Assembly (NCBI RefSeq): GCF_037392515.1
Contig: NC_090295.1
Coordinates: forward strand, 18,053,501 to 18,117,500
DNA: 64,000 bases
Source of the DNA: Haliotis asinina
Lineage: Eukaryota; Mollusca; Gastropoda; Lepetellida; Haliotidae
Direction: 5' to 3'
Positions 36,153-48,800 of the stretch are shown here, one piece after another. The notes under the pieces were generated by a model. It was not told the DNA's origin and ran no database searches. It saw only the letters and a list, made by a program, of their open reading frames with translations. The translations under genes were made by a program, and so were the position numbers. Each line of letters starts with the position of its first letter. Within the stretch, counting starts at the first letter, position 1.

Positions 36153-36714
36153 GAAATGGTTTAGTCTCATCGCATGCATCTCAATTCGCCTACGTCTCCA
36201 ATGAACCTTCTTTTTTTAGAAGTGATTATTTTTATAAATGGCCTAATGTGTCAAAATATAAGCACATTTTTAAGTTTTTATGTCCAAGAGATACATGTTA
36301 GCTTGATCGCCCTTTGCAAAGGCAATAAATTTTAATAATTTGTAGTATTTTGTATCGTACTTTTGATTGGTGAATGTTTGTTTTAACTTCTTTTCTACTC
36401 ATAGTGTAAATATTCTTCTACATTAGCTAGGCATATAATGTTTGGAGGTTGTTAATTTTCTCCTTGAAAACAAATAATATATTTTGTTATGTTAATTCAA
36501 TTTGTCCTTCGCCCAATATTCCAAGCCATGAGGACAATTCGGTCCATACTCCTTTTACAAACATACACTCAGATGAAGAACTGTGAAAGTGTTTTTCCGA
36601 TTCTATATATTTTTGGAATTTCAGCATGCCCACTCCTTGGACTTGACGTATTGATTTCTTACAAATAAAACTTGTTTATGTTAGGTATACAGCGTTGTAT
36701 CTCCAGCAGTGACC

Positions 36715-36912
36715 TCAAGTTAATCGAGAATGGGAATATGCTGAGTCAGCTGATTCGAACTTCCCGTCAAATGACAGTACCTTGTAGTATTCCACCATTG
36801 CCGCCAGACAGGGGGATAGCATAACATTTAACTGTGGGGTGAAGTCCACAAGTGTGTTGTTCTCTGCAAATCTCCACATTGCGACCACAGAGTATAGCGT
36901 ATGTTTGTGACT
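36715..36912 (-). other. Orphan open frame, possible exon relic
   Basis: 65 codons between stops. The part reading AMWRFAENNTLVDFTPQLNV then MLSPCLAAMVEYYK has an amphipathic, protein-like composition unlike random translation. No start or partner exon found and no family recognised. It may be a piece of a retroposed or old gene, or chance. Confidence 0.2.
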
Positions 36913-37950
36913 TTAAACAGGCATGATAGGGATGGGTATTGGGGAGAATTTTCATTTGCGATATATTGCGATACGGAAGCAAACATTGTGATGTTTTTTT
37001 ACCCAATATACTGCAAGAAGTTTTTTTCAACAAAATACTATTTGTAATCGAGTTAATGCTTGCCTTATAAAACGCAACAAAATAATTATGCCTGATTAAG
37101 CTTTAATGAAAACTTTTAATCATGACAAAATGAAAATGTAAGTAACATTAGTATTTGGCAGAAACAAGGAAAGCAACAATTTAACACCAACACAGAGGTT
37201 GGTAACTTGGACAAGTTTCTACACTATTAAAAAAAGCCCTTATATTCTAGTCCTTAGGATATTCAGATCCAAAACATAGTGAAACACTTGAACATTAAAA
37301 TTAGGAACACAACTTCAAACCGAACTTACATTTACTTCAGGAGTGAAAAACAGAAATATCCGAAGATTTCCGAGTGCAACAAAGTTTTCCGAATGCATGT
37401 CAAAATAACGGTTGCCGATCAGTTTATCGCAACAGGTATCGTTTTCATGTCTGAACCGGTTAACCGGTATTATCGTCCACCCACATGGGATGATGCCAGG
37501 TGACATAAAGATGCGGCTTCATCAGTAGTCGGTTCGGCTATCACACCATGTGTTCATGAATCACCATCAAATGCAAATATAAGGCCAAAACATATCGCTC
37601 AGCTGAAGGCAAGTCGCAAACAGTCACAACAGCGGAACTGCACGGGATCGTATTTTGTCACCCATGCGTCAAATTTGGAATAGTTATTTATGTGCCTGAT
37701 ATATACACTGTTTCGAAAATGCCCTGAATTTCGGTAGAAACTAGTCAGAAAGAGCATTCTCACTAAATGATCCTTCTCAAAGTAAATGTTAAAATCGAAT
37801 TGAACCGGATCCTCGCACAGCTAAGGGATGCAACTGTACACAGTAGACTACAGCAGTAGTGCTCGGGTCAGGCTAGATAATTTCAACGACAGAAAATGGT
37901 TCCATGATTACAACTGTACTGAAAGTTCTTGAAATTTATAGCCACTAGTT

Positions 37951-38017
37951 CCTGGGGCAGTGCCGGGCCAGGTCACCTTACCGTCTGTGGCTTTGAAGCC
38001 GCGACCTCTGCCCCAGG
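37951..38017. other. GC-rich 67-bp inverted-repeat element
   Basis: cctggggcag and ctgccccagg form perfect 10-bp arms around a GC-rich middle with its own small stem (ggcttt..aagcc). It looks like a folded RNA or a small foldback element. There is no B box, so it is not an ordinary tRNA. Confidence 0.35.
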
Positions 38018-38089
38018 ATATCACGTCTATTTTAATGAAAATTATGATTTTGCAATTCATATGGCCTATATTGGTGTAGGGGTAGTTTC

Positions 38090-38455
38090 TATCATTTACA
38101 TTATTTACGAGTTTGCTTCTGCTATTGACAGGAAGTTGCATTGATACCACTTCACAGTTTGATATCCTAAAAACCAAACATAGGCATATCTCTGTTTGCT
38201 TCTACTATTAGCAGGAAATTGATTCCACTGCACTCTTTTTATATCCTAAAAAGACAATAGACAAATCCAAGTTTATTTCTACTATTGACAAGACGGTGAT
38301 GTCATTATCCTGTTGATTTCTGAAGAGACAACGCAGACACATCTGAATATGTTTCAGCTATTGACAAGACGATATCACTATCCTGTTTGATTTCTGAAGA
38401 GACAACATCGACACATATAAATTTGTTTCATCTGTTGACAAGCCGATGATATCAT
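38090..38455. repeat. Diverged tandem repeat of about 70-75 bp, 4-5 copies
   Basis: Repeated words ctattgacaagacg, tatcctgtttgatttctgaa and gagacaac with regular spacing. Confidence 0.75.
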
Positions 38456-39105
38456 GATGAAAGTTTGAAAGAAAGTTGATATGTTTGATTTAAAAGACAT
38501 ATTTGATCTGTATTGTATAATTCAATGCTGAAGATCTCTGGCAAGATGATCCTTGGGTTTACTTAGATTGTCATAAGAAAATCAGACAAATGACATTAGG
38601 AATATGCGAAGATCGTCATTTGTATGTTAAGGTGTTATGAGGACATGGAACCATTCATGGATTACAACCTTTTCATTCTCTGGAACTAACCATACCGATC
38701 CTTGTCCTTCTTGCTGTTGAATAAGTAAGTATAACAGGAGAACTGTGTATTCGCTTGATAAAAGAACAGAAAGTAGCACTGAAACGTTATTGTAAAGAAA
38801 AAGAGACGTTATCAGTGAAACGTGTAAAATAACAACCAAACAGACAGAGCTCGGTCCATATTTTATTATTCCAGCATCGTGACCTGACAAGATGGCGGCA
38901 CCACATCCGAGACAGCGACATTCCCAAAATTAATACCTAAGATAAAACGAAACATAACCACTGGCAATTCTAAAACGAAATAGGATCATATTACAAAAAG
39001 GGAAGTATTTAATGACATATCACTGACGAAGAAGAACCATTGTCTTCATGATCTTTACGAACACACTGAATTTCAACGGTGGGCAAACACGAAGTTTCTT
39101 CAGTT

Positions 39106-39336
39106 CAACATATGTCATATCTGGGATTTCACTTTCTTAGTAAAGTACAAATTCTAGTACGTTTTTCGGTTGAGTCCCATCCGGGATTCGAACCCGCACC
39201 CTCAGAGTCAGGCACCTAATCGCCAGCACACAAAGTCAGCCGCCTAGCCCGCTCAGCCACCGCGACTTCCAACCGAAAAAAGTACTAGAATTTGTACTTT
39301 ACTAAGAAAGTGAAATCCCAGATATGACATATGTTG
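39106..39336. mobile_element. 231-bp element: 67-bp inverted arms around a tRNA-like core
   Basis: Left arm 39106-39172 and right arm 39270-39336 are inverted copies with one mismatch in 67. The 97-nt centre, read on the minus strand, carries ggtggctgagcgggc (A-box match) and ggttcgaatcc (B-box match), 3' of which ccgg closes a T-arm-like stem, as in a class II tRNA-derived sequence. The acceptor stem pairs only partly, so a working tRNA is unlikely. No target duplication is obvious. Near-perfect arms imply a recent origin or gene conversion. Confidence 0.85.
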
Positions 39337-40326
39337 CATTTGACCACTTTCTAAATGGCATCGTGTAATCATTTCTTCAGTTCGGTAATAATCTTTAATG
39401 ACTTCATGACTTACGTGGCGTGACTTCTGTTGGTCCATTCATCCAAAGAAGATCACCTGTGAATCTGCGTTGTATGAATCAGTGGATTTAGACAGAATTG
39501 ACTCTTGCTTCCATCTATACCATTAAAGACAGAAGTCAGAATAAAAATATAAATGTATAATAACGATCCTATTTGTTTACGTGATATACGTAGGCCACAG
39601 AATCTTCAAAAGACATTTTACCTATTTGCCTTAACGGGCGAAAACTTTATGAAGATCACTTGAATGGAAAACTGAAAATTAGATGAGCAGCAGAAGATGG
39701 ATGGTGTCAGAGGTGCGCGACAGTTATGGAGAGAGTTCATGCACAATTCTTTCAACAGCGACTTTCGGATTTCTGAAAGGAGGAACACTTAATCGTGTTT
39801 GAAGCTGTAGGAGTATTTCATCATATATGTGCACTCGTTTCATACACACACTACAAGAAAAACCAAACTGGGTCAAAGACTTTGTAATGTTATGATCCAG
39901 ATTTCTTTGGTTCAGAAGCTGCCATACGTAACATCATTCTGCTGGAATGAACAAGAACAGATTTAAACAACAAATAAACAAACTTTACGAACGAGAGTAT
40001 AGGTATTTTGTTAATGAAGAAAGTCCAAGGACTAGGGATCGTACTAATTCTTGCAGGGGAAGGTACAGTTTGCGTATTGGTCGTTTCATATGTTATTCAG
40101 TACGTAATAAAAAGTGGATTCAGACCACCTTCCACCTACCTTCTTTTTATCCACTCTTGAGTTTCATCACTTCACTTCACCCTTGAGGGAACATGGCCCA
40201 GAGATGGTGGGCACGGAAAGAGACAGACCCGTAGTCTACTCCATGTGGGTTTTATGTGTGATTTCTATTTAGCGTGTTTGTTGCAGCAATGTGAACTGAA
40301 CTTTACATTCTCGTTCATCTCACCAA

Positions 40327-40495
40327 AGGGGATAGCGGTGTCGTCTAGTGGATGAGGCGAACGCTCGTCACGCCAAGGACCTGGGTTCAATTCCCCATAT
40401 AGGCACAATGTGTGACGCCTATTTCTGGTGTTCCTCGCCTTGAGATTGCTGGAATATTGCTAAAGAAAAACTATACTTTCTGACTCACTCACTCG
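40327..40495 (+). mobile_element. SINE-A copy
   Basis: Head gtgtcgtctagtggatgagg is variant, B box ggttcaattcc, body ttgagattgctggaatattg, CACT tail. Confidence 0.85.
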
Positions 40496-41674
40496 AGCGA
40501 ACTCTTAAACCATGCATCTCAGTCCCCTCTATTTTCACCTTTCAATAGATGTAATTACCTCCCTTTACCATTGCATACCACTAAGGAGAAAGTACTTTCT
40601 CTCTTATTCACAATGCATTCAACCGAGCGAAACATCATTTCACCTTTCAGTAGAAAGACAATGTAATCAAACTCTGCTAAATGTGGGAGTGCCTGTCATA
40701 TGACAGTTAACATGACTTTGTGATCATCTCTTGCGGATTGTATGACAGAATTTTCAAAATGGGACCATCATTATCAGCACTACAGAATAAGTATTTTTTA
40801 CATGCTTGATTTACTGAATAACAAAAGTTTTTCGTTCTGTTTGCATTTAGATGGGCCACTGCCAGTTGGTTCCTTTGCAGTGATTAATGGTAAATATGGT
40901 GAGGAGAGAAAACAGGGTGTAGGGGTACTTCTTTCAGTGTATATACATGAGACTGTATCTTTGCGTGTCTCAGAAGAGGTCTGCCCTCGTTCATGAAACC
41001 AGGATTTTAGAAACAACTGCATGTGGTTCTTCCCTTCGTCTGGTGTACGGGTGGTGCTGATGCAATTCCACTCGCGATCTTTGTCCCCAGTAAGTACTGT
41101 ATAAAGGCACAGGCAAATGGTATTGTGTCATTTTGTGTTGGTGATCTTTTGACTTATTTGTTTAGATTTGATCCAAATAAAGGATATGATTACATGGCAG
41201 TTGTTCCGATTGTTCGAAGTTTGTAAGATGACTGACATAATAGAGAAAATAGCCGGTACGTTAAAACGCAAGTACGCCGCTTATCAAAATGAAATAGAGC
41301 CTTAGGTATGTTTTGTCTGATTCCTTGTTGCGATTAAACATCAATACAATCAATCATCTGGAACCTTTTCACCAAAACACTCAAGTGGCGCCCACCAGTA
41401 ACAAGCCAACGTCAGGTCGGTTGGATTCGAACCACGCACCTCTGATACACCCACCGACTCTTACACTCCGTACAATACCTGGCAACCGAGCTGTACTTGA
41501 AGGAACAGTGCAACGACGCCGACGCGCCTACGATATCTGAGCAAGACGCCCATCCCCAAGACCCAATTCTGATACCAGTACAACGTCTGTTAGTAACTGG
41601 TGACAGTGACGTGGCAGGACTTCGTGACCTTTCCAAGAACACCCGCATGTAGTATCATTACTATTTGATTGTGA

Positions 41675-41829
41675 AGATCCGGGTGAGAATTGATCTTCAG
41701 CAATTTGCGTAGATCGATGCTCATGCTGTTGATCACGGGATTGTTTGGTTCAGACTCCATTATTTACAGACCGTCGTCATATAGATGGGATATTGCCAAG
41801 TGCGGCATAAACTGATCTCACTCACTCAA
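41675..41829 (+). mobile_element. SINE-B 3' half
   Basis: Contains tagatcgatgctcatgctgt, ggttcagactccattattta and a CACT tail. Confidence 0.8.
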
Positions 41830-42810
41830 TTAATCAATCATCACAGTTAGATTGTGATTATGCAATTAACTCTCACATTTTGTTAAGAATGTGAATTTTT
41901 TGAAAACATGAAACAATGGAATCTTTAATCCTACGACTGTAGTAGGAGCAAATTCTACAACTATCAAAGTTTAAGGATTTACATTTAATATTCATATCTT
42001 GTACACATAGAATGACACATTTTTGAAAGCCTTTTTGTTTATTTCTTATTTACAGTCATGTGTGACGCAACACTTCATCACAAACAATACAGCAACTGCT
42101 AACACAAGAAAGGAGCATTTTTGCATAAAGCAATGCGAGGCATGCATATTTTGTATGCATACATAATAGCTGAATGGATTACTGTACAGATCCTTTGAAT
42201 CAATGCTATTATCTGACAGTGATCATAAATCACTTCCCATCCACGAAAACATATGACCAGAGTACTAAATCTACTGTTAAGAAGAAAAACCGAAAGTTGC
42301 ACGAACAATTCGCACATCGGTCGCAGTGAAGAGAATTTTTCTGTGGGGAAAAATGCATTAATTAAAAGTGCCTCAAACGCGACCTTGACGCGACAGATAC
42401 GCGCGTCGTTCCGATCAAGAAACAAACTTGCAGCTGAGGCATACGTTGGATATACTACTGTCATTGGGTTCCACTGAACTAGGGGAAATATGTCCTCAAT
42501 TTGAATAAATATCTGTTTTAAATGCAAGACTATTTACAATGGGACCTTAGCACTACTGTCCTTGACGCGGACAACGAAACAGCAATTGTATGAGCAAACG
42601 CATGGGGATAAATGTAAATAGGTCAAAATGGCAAAATGTTTATTGACCGCAATAAATGTACTTTGTACTTTATATAAAGAGTAAAAATAGAATCTGCAAT
42701 ATATATTTCTCATTTCAAGCGTTGTTTGTAACTCAGCACCAGTAATAAAACACAAACAGCACATTTCCTTTTCTCCGTTATTATAACTTCATCAGGATGC
42801 TTGTCTCTGT

Positions 42811-42816
42811 TTTATT
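42811..42816 (-). terminator. Poly(A) signal of gene 3
   Basis: Minus-strand AATAAA 53 nt after the gene 3 stop. Confidence 0.55.
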
Positions 42817-42868
42817 AACCATTGCTCAGCAATCTCTTACTCCGAAACACTTTCGGTAGGGAGTGACT

Positions 42869-45800
42869 TCAGTGATTAAAAATGGCGGCAATCAACACAA
42901 ACGGAAGTGTTGCCATGGATACGTAAGCGGAAGTTGCACCACCCCCGGGTCTTTTGTCTCGATTGAAGTTGTCGATGTGGCATATTTTATCGACGGTGCT
43001 CTTCAGGCTCTCTTTGCAGACATCCGGGAGGAGGTTGCACTCCAGCTCTGTCCTCAGGCCCAACACTGCTGGGCTACACGACTTGTGCTTCTTCCTACCC
43101 CAGGCGTCAAGGTCACAACCAACGTGATCCACACGAATCCTGAAATAAGTGATCACGGGTAATGATGCATAATAAGGTGCGCCTGTGATAAGTAATATAT
43201 GTATATTACTTCATGAATCAGCTCCACTGCATCGGGTAGTTTAGTAGTTAAAGCGTTCACTCGCATGGCGTAACTACCATATTGAGAAAAATGTCCAGGC
43301 TTACACATGATTGCCGCTAAAATGTTTGGGCAAGACTTCAGTACTATCTAAATATTAAGCATGGTAACCGATCGGACTTATACGAATAAACTGACGCGCT
43401 ACTCGCCGGGCTCGTCACGGTGAAGGCACGGGTTCGATTCCCCACATGGGTTTAGTGAGTGATCTGTCATCTGTCCCCGCCGTGATACTGCTGTAACATT
43501 GCTCAAAGTGCCATAAACTAAACTCACTCATTTGCTCAAATGGATGCGAAAAGGGTTTTGTTTATAAGCCGCCGTAGCATGACAGGGATTTCGTGAGGAA
43601 CTAGGCAATAATCAAATAAATACTTTTGTGTATAAATTGTGAGAGTCTACCAGGCCGGGGTCTGATTAGAGAATAGTGATTAGCAATTGTCTGATCAGTG
43701 ATTTTCCATGATTACTTCGTATATACTGAACAGCGAAAGAAACGCAAGTTTCGAAATTATGAAATCTCATAAAATTAAGCGTTTATGTTTATGTCTTCTA
43801 TGTAACAACTGGACAAAAACCAGTTCCGTTTCTTTTTTTTCAGTAGTATATACTATGGGGTTTCTAAATCAGAATAATTGTGACTGTTATTTCACCCTTT
43901 CCGCCCAATGGAAGCAGTTTCGGACGATAATCGAGAATGTTACTCTCAAGCTTTGATGTTTTATGTTGTCCCACAATGAAAGTCATAGAGTATTGTGAGA
44001 AGCCGTGGATATACATGTATATATGTATGTGCATTTGGATCTTACCTATATATACCATTCACAAAATGTAGGGGATATTAGACTTACACGCTTGATAAAA
44101 TGCAAATAATGAAACCGTGGAGGAAAATATCGATCACCATTTATTCCATTCCTTTGGAAATGTTTCATCTGTGTGGATATTACAAAACTGCTATGATATA
44201 TATTACTTTTTCTCGCATGCACTGGCATTGGCTAGTAGTATATTCGCAAAATGGAATGTCCCCTGCTATTTTATAGAGTATATATGTTTGTGCATCGGCA
44301 GTGCAGTGACTGAAGTTTGGATAACGCCGCGTTTAGCAATATTGTACCCGTGTGGGGAATTGAACGTTATAGGCTTCGGGTTGACGTGCGAACGCTTTAA
44401 CTCTTAATTTTCGCACATGTGTATGCAGTTGTATGCCTGTTTGCATCTCTTTGCATGTGCATGTAAATATGACTTACTGGCAGAATCTGTCCATAAACTG
44501 CTGCTCATCCAACCTCTCTTGCTGTGAGGCCACCATCAGCTGCACGGTGTCCTGGATCTGTGACTGTTGACATTGCAAAACTGATTCTGTCTGTTCAGCG
44601 AAGCAATCAATACCGATGAGGTACACTGCAAGACAACACAGAGAACATCGTAATGGAAAAGTGAGTGACTGTGATTTTACGCCGCTGTCAGCAGTATTCC
44701 AGCATCATCTCGGCAGACGGAAAAATTGGGCTACATTGTACCCATGTGGGGAATCGAACCCGGGTCTTTTCGGCGTGACGAGCGAACGTGATATTGCGTG
44801 TCTCCCACCGTGATATTGCTGGAACGACGTAAAAAACTAAAACTACTCACTCACTCAAATTACGATTGCCTCTTTTCAAGAACAACATGTCAGGGGTTTA
44901 CGTTTATTGGCTGGATGCTTTCATGACATGACGTCTTCAGGGGCAACAGTGATAAAACCCAAGAACAGAGAAACTCTTTGCCAATAAATCTTTCGGTTAT
45001 ATTTTCCTTCATAATAAGCGGACACCTTGTGTCATCATTGATTTTCAATTATTCGTTGATATCATTTTAAAGGATGTGTTTCCTTTCAGCTCTGGAGGAA
45101 TTTGATCTGATGTCAGTGAATACGGCGTAATGTTTCCGTTGAAGAGACATCTCGAGGACATGAAATGTGACCAGTCCAGTATGGGTGCATTACAAGCGGA
45201 AAATCGCTTTGGGTAAGCAAATGAATCGCTTATTTGGGGCTTGCAACAGCTCGACGCGTTTATCGCTCTTCCCAAAATGGCAGAGCCATTACCGTTTTTT
45301 CGTCTGGCACTAATAGAGAACGTAATAGGAGAGTCTCAATGACGAGTGATGAATTTACGATTGTTGGTTACTACATTGTACCTGTGGAACAAACTGAGGA
45401 TGCTGGAATGTAAGCTGTTTTTTGCCAATTTAACAGCCGAACAATTTTGATCAGCCTTCGAATTCAAACTTTCCTTAGCCGCCATTTTGGTTTGAGAACG
45501 AAGCAACATCATCCAGCGATTGATGCGACTGCAAGTGGCTGAAAGTTAGCACTCCGTTGTGAGGCGAATCGCTGTACATCGCTTGCAAGCGATTGTTTTT
45601 TTTTTGTCTGTCTGAGGATATACTTACGGTCAGTATGCTTGCACAAGACTCCCACACCTTTCTCCATGGAATCAATGTCCAGGCCAATAGCTCGCAGTAC
45701 AATTGGTGACTCCGGGCAGTCGTCTCGCCTCTTTTTCATACACGTGACAAGAGCGTCCTTGTTTCTGGAATGAGATTTACATAGCATTCCCGAACCATAA

Positions 45801-48800
45801 TACATATTTAAGCACTTTCAAACACGATCCGATCCCGAAACGACTGCCTCGTTTATGTAACTTCAACGGGGGAACAGACGTTTGTGAGTTTCCGTACGTT
45901 TGGTCTGCTGATCCTGCGGTCGAATCTCAAGCCAACCCTAATTGTGATCCTTGGTCAGCACTGTACACGTGCTGTACTTGTAACTTTTACGAGTTTTTGT
46001 TTTGTTTGCTTGTTGTTTGTTGTTTTACGCTCGCTCTCACAATATTCCAGCTATATGGCGGCGGTCTGTGAATAATCGAGTCTCGACCGGACAATCCAGT
46101 GGTCAACATCATGAGCACAGCTCGACGTAATTGAGATACGATTACATGTGTAAGCGCACCTGAACACCTAATCCCATTTGCCGCCTCTTAGAACAAGCAG
46201 TGTTGCCGAACATCAGATCAGTTTGAGAGCCACCGATTAGCTGTTCTACATCCTCATTTGATATGCGTTAATGAATGTTTAATATGTTAGAGTCAGAACC
46301 ACGTAAAGGACCCTCAGGTGAGATTTTTTACGATTAAAGAAACATTTTTGTCGCATTATTATGATTATCATTATTGGGATATTTATTTTAGTACTTTTTC
46401 CCCAGAAGAGTGAAATGCCTGCCACGTAAACAACCTTTGTGTGTTTGTGGTTATTATCCAAAGTAAGCAGAAACTCCATTATTTAACTTGAAGACTTTTC
46501 AAAAGCGTGTAAGAAAATTCCAATCAGGAAAATGATTCAATAGTGATAACGCCCTCACGAATAGATGCGTAAGTGACAGAATCACTGTATATATACTCTC
46601 CCCCAAAAGAAACGCACAATGAAAATTGCAGTGTCATGTAGCAATGAATTAAAACGTGATTCATTTTACAAAAGGGTTTGCACTGTTTATGAGTGCTGTG
46701 GTGTTTATGTCTTGAAACATCACACCAAAACGCACATCCGTAAAATAGCCTTATTTAGCCGCATGATTTCCAATTTCGGCGTGTAGTGTCACAGAATACA
46801 CAATTCACATGCAATGCTCGTGAAAGTTGGGGATCAGATAGTCTCAATGATGGGTATAAAAGGTTCATCGCTGTTTGTCGAGTATCCACTGTATTTGGAA
46901 TATTGTTGACGAATGCAAAATGCCACGTCTAAGTAAATTCAACCGTCATATCGCCACTGGTATCCTTGAAGCTGGTCATTATCAACGTGCAGTTGCCCGA
47001 CGCATGAATGTTCACCAAATAACCATTTCACGGCTCAGGAAGAGATGTCGCCGGCAGAATTCGGTAGCAGATGCCCCTCGTAGTGGGCGACCTCGAGCGA
47101 CCACTGCCGCGCAGGATCGCTACATCCGGGTACATCACCTGTGTCATCGAACAGCTACAACGACCAGTACCGCTCAACAAATACCCGGATTGAGGCGGCG
47201 TCCTGCACAGACCGTCGGGAACAGGATGGTTTACGTGCCAGAAGACCTTATTTTGGCCCTGTGCTTCGACAACAACATCGTGGACATCGAGGTGAATCGT
47301 GCATCAATGTTCAGGTCTGGAACCTACCGAATTGGCGTAGAATCAGGTTCAGTGATGAATCACGATTTCTACTGGAACGACGCAATGGAAGTATGTACAG
47401 ACGTCGATGTGAGCATTTCGCCGACGATTGCGTTCCCCAGGTGGATAGATTCGACTAGGGAAGTGGTATGATGTGGGGAAGGATCACCTGTCGTTCGAGA
47501 AGTGATTTGGTGATGATCCAGGGCAACCTGATTGCTGAAAGGTACTGTGACGAAATCCCACGCCCATCCCTCCTTCCAATCTTTGGTCGCCAGAGGGAGT
47601 TGTTTCAACAGGACAATGCCACACACAGCACATCACACTAGAGACTTTCTCCAGAACCACAACATCAGTGTGCTCCCCTTTCCCTCAAGATCACAGGGCT
47701 TAAAATCGATCGAACAGTTGTGGGATGCCCTGGACAGACGGTTACGACGTCGTAGCCCTCAGCCCCAGACACTTCAGCAACTTGCACATGCACTACAGAC
47801 AGAGTGGGCTGCGATTGGGCAACAAGATGTTTCAAAATAAACAGTTGAAATTCCTATATGCGTTTCTTTTTTGGGGGTATATTTTGACCTTTTAATTTGC
47901 GTTTTTAGCAGGCTCATGTATCCCTATTGAAGGAAAAATATTGGAAATAACTGTAAAATAGTCATCAATAGACTTCCGTTGGCCTTACTTCCTGACACCT
48001 AGACTTAAGCTGCAATCCAAGTCACTCACTCACAAATTCACCTCAATCCTCAGTCGCTACAACTGACTGACAGACTATGGAAGGTGAGGCATTAAAAAGT
48101 GTCAACATCATCACCGTCATTTGAAGTAAAATGAGTTACTCACTTGCAGAATGTCTCGGCCTGGTCATCTGTCGTCCCGATTACAGCGCCACGCCCCATT
48201 GTGGAATTGGACAGGAATAACTCCGGGTCAAGATGGGACTCAGTGTAACAATTTCGTAAGTCTGTTGTAAGCGTTTGGCGACAAGCTGTGAATAGTCAAA
48301 AACACAAGTAAGATACTGTAAATAAAAAAAACCATTTTATAGCTTGCAGAATCGCGTCAATAGTTTGCAGAAATACTTCTGCAGTGCGCAGAAACATTTC
48401 CAAAGTTTGCAGAAATACTTCTACAGTTTGCAGAAGTGATTTCTTTCAAATGAATTATTGAAAAAAAGTACTGACCTGAAAAAGGACACAGGGAAACAGT
48501 TCAGTGGTACATTCATAAAGCCATGAAATATAAACTTGAATGAAACAATTTACTGTTGTGCAGGAATATGTCGAATCATGATACTAAGCATTTTGGAAGC
48601 TGACGAGATGGACACTTTAACATAGATTCTTGCTTGACGACAATATTAGAATTTATGGCGAAACATCGCCTGTACAGAATAAGGAAATTGTATATTCGTA
48701 AAAGAATTGTCCTCATTCTTCACGATGCTACTTCTTGAGGTTAATTCTGCAATTCAATGTTGAAGAAATAACCATTATATGGTACTTACGATGAGCACAA

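Larger units (their letters stand above)
35504..42810. other. Spacer between gene 2 and gene 3
   Basis: No supported gene. It holds SINEs, the inverted-arm tRNA-like element, a GC-rich inverted repeat, a tandem repeat and one orphan open frame, listed separately. The stretches 36160-36700, 38460-39100, 39340-40320 and 41830-42810 show nothing further. Confidence 0.6.

Noticed and set aside
42099-42527. 142-codon minus-strand frame near the end of gene 3
   Set aside because: It lies beyond the gene 3 stop and poly(A) signal, has no signal peptide or Cys pattern of the family, and no domain is recognised.
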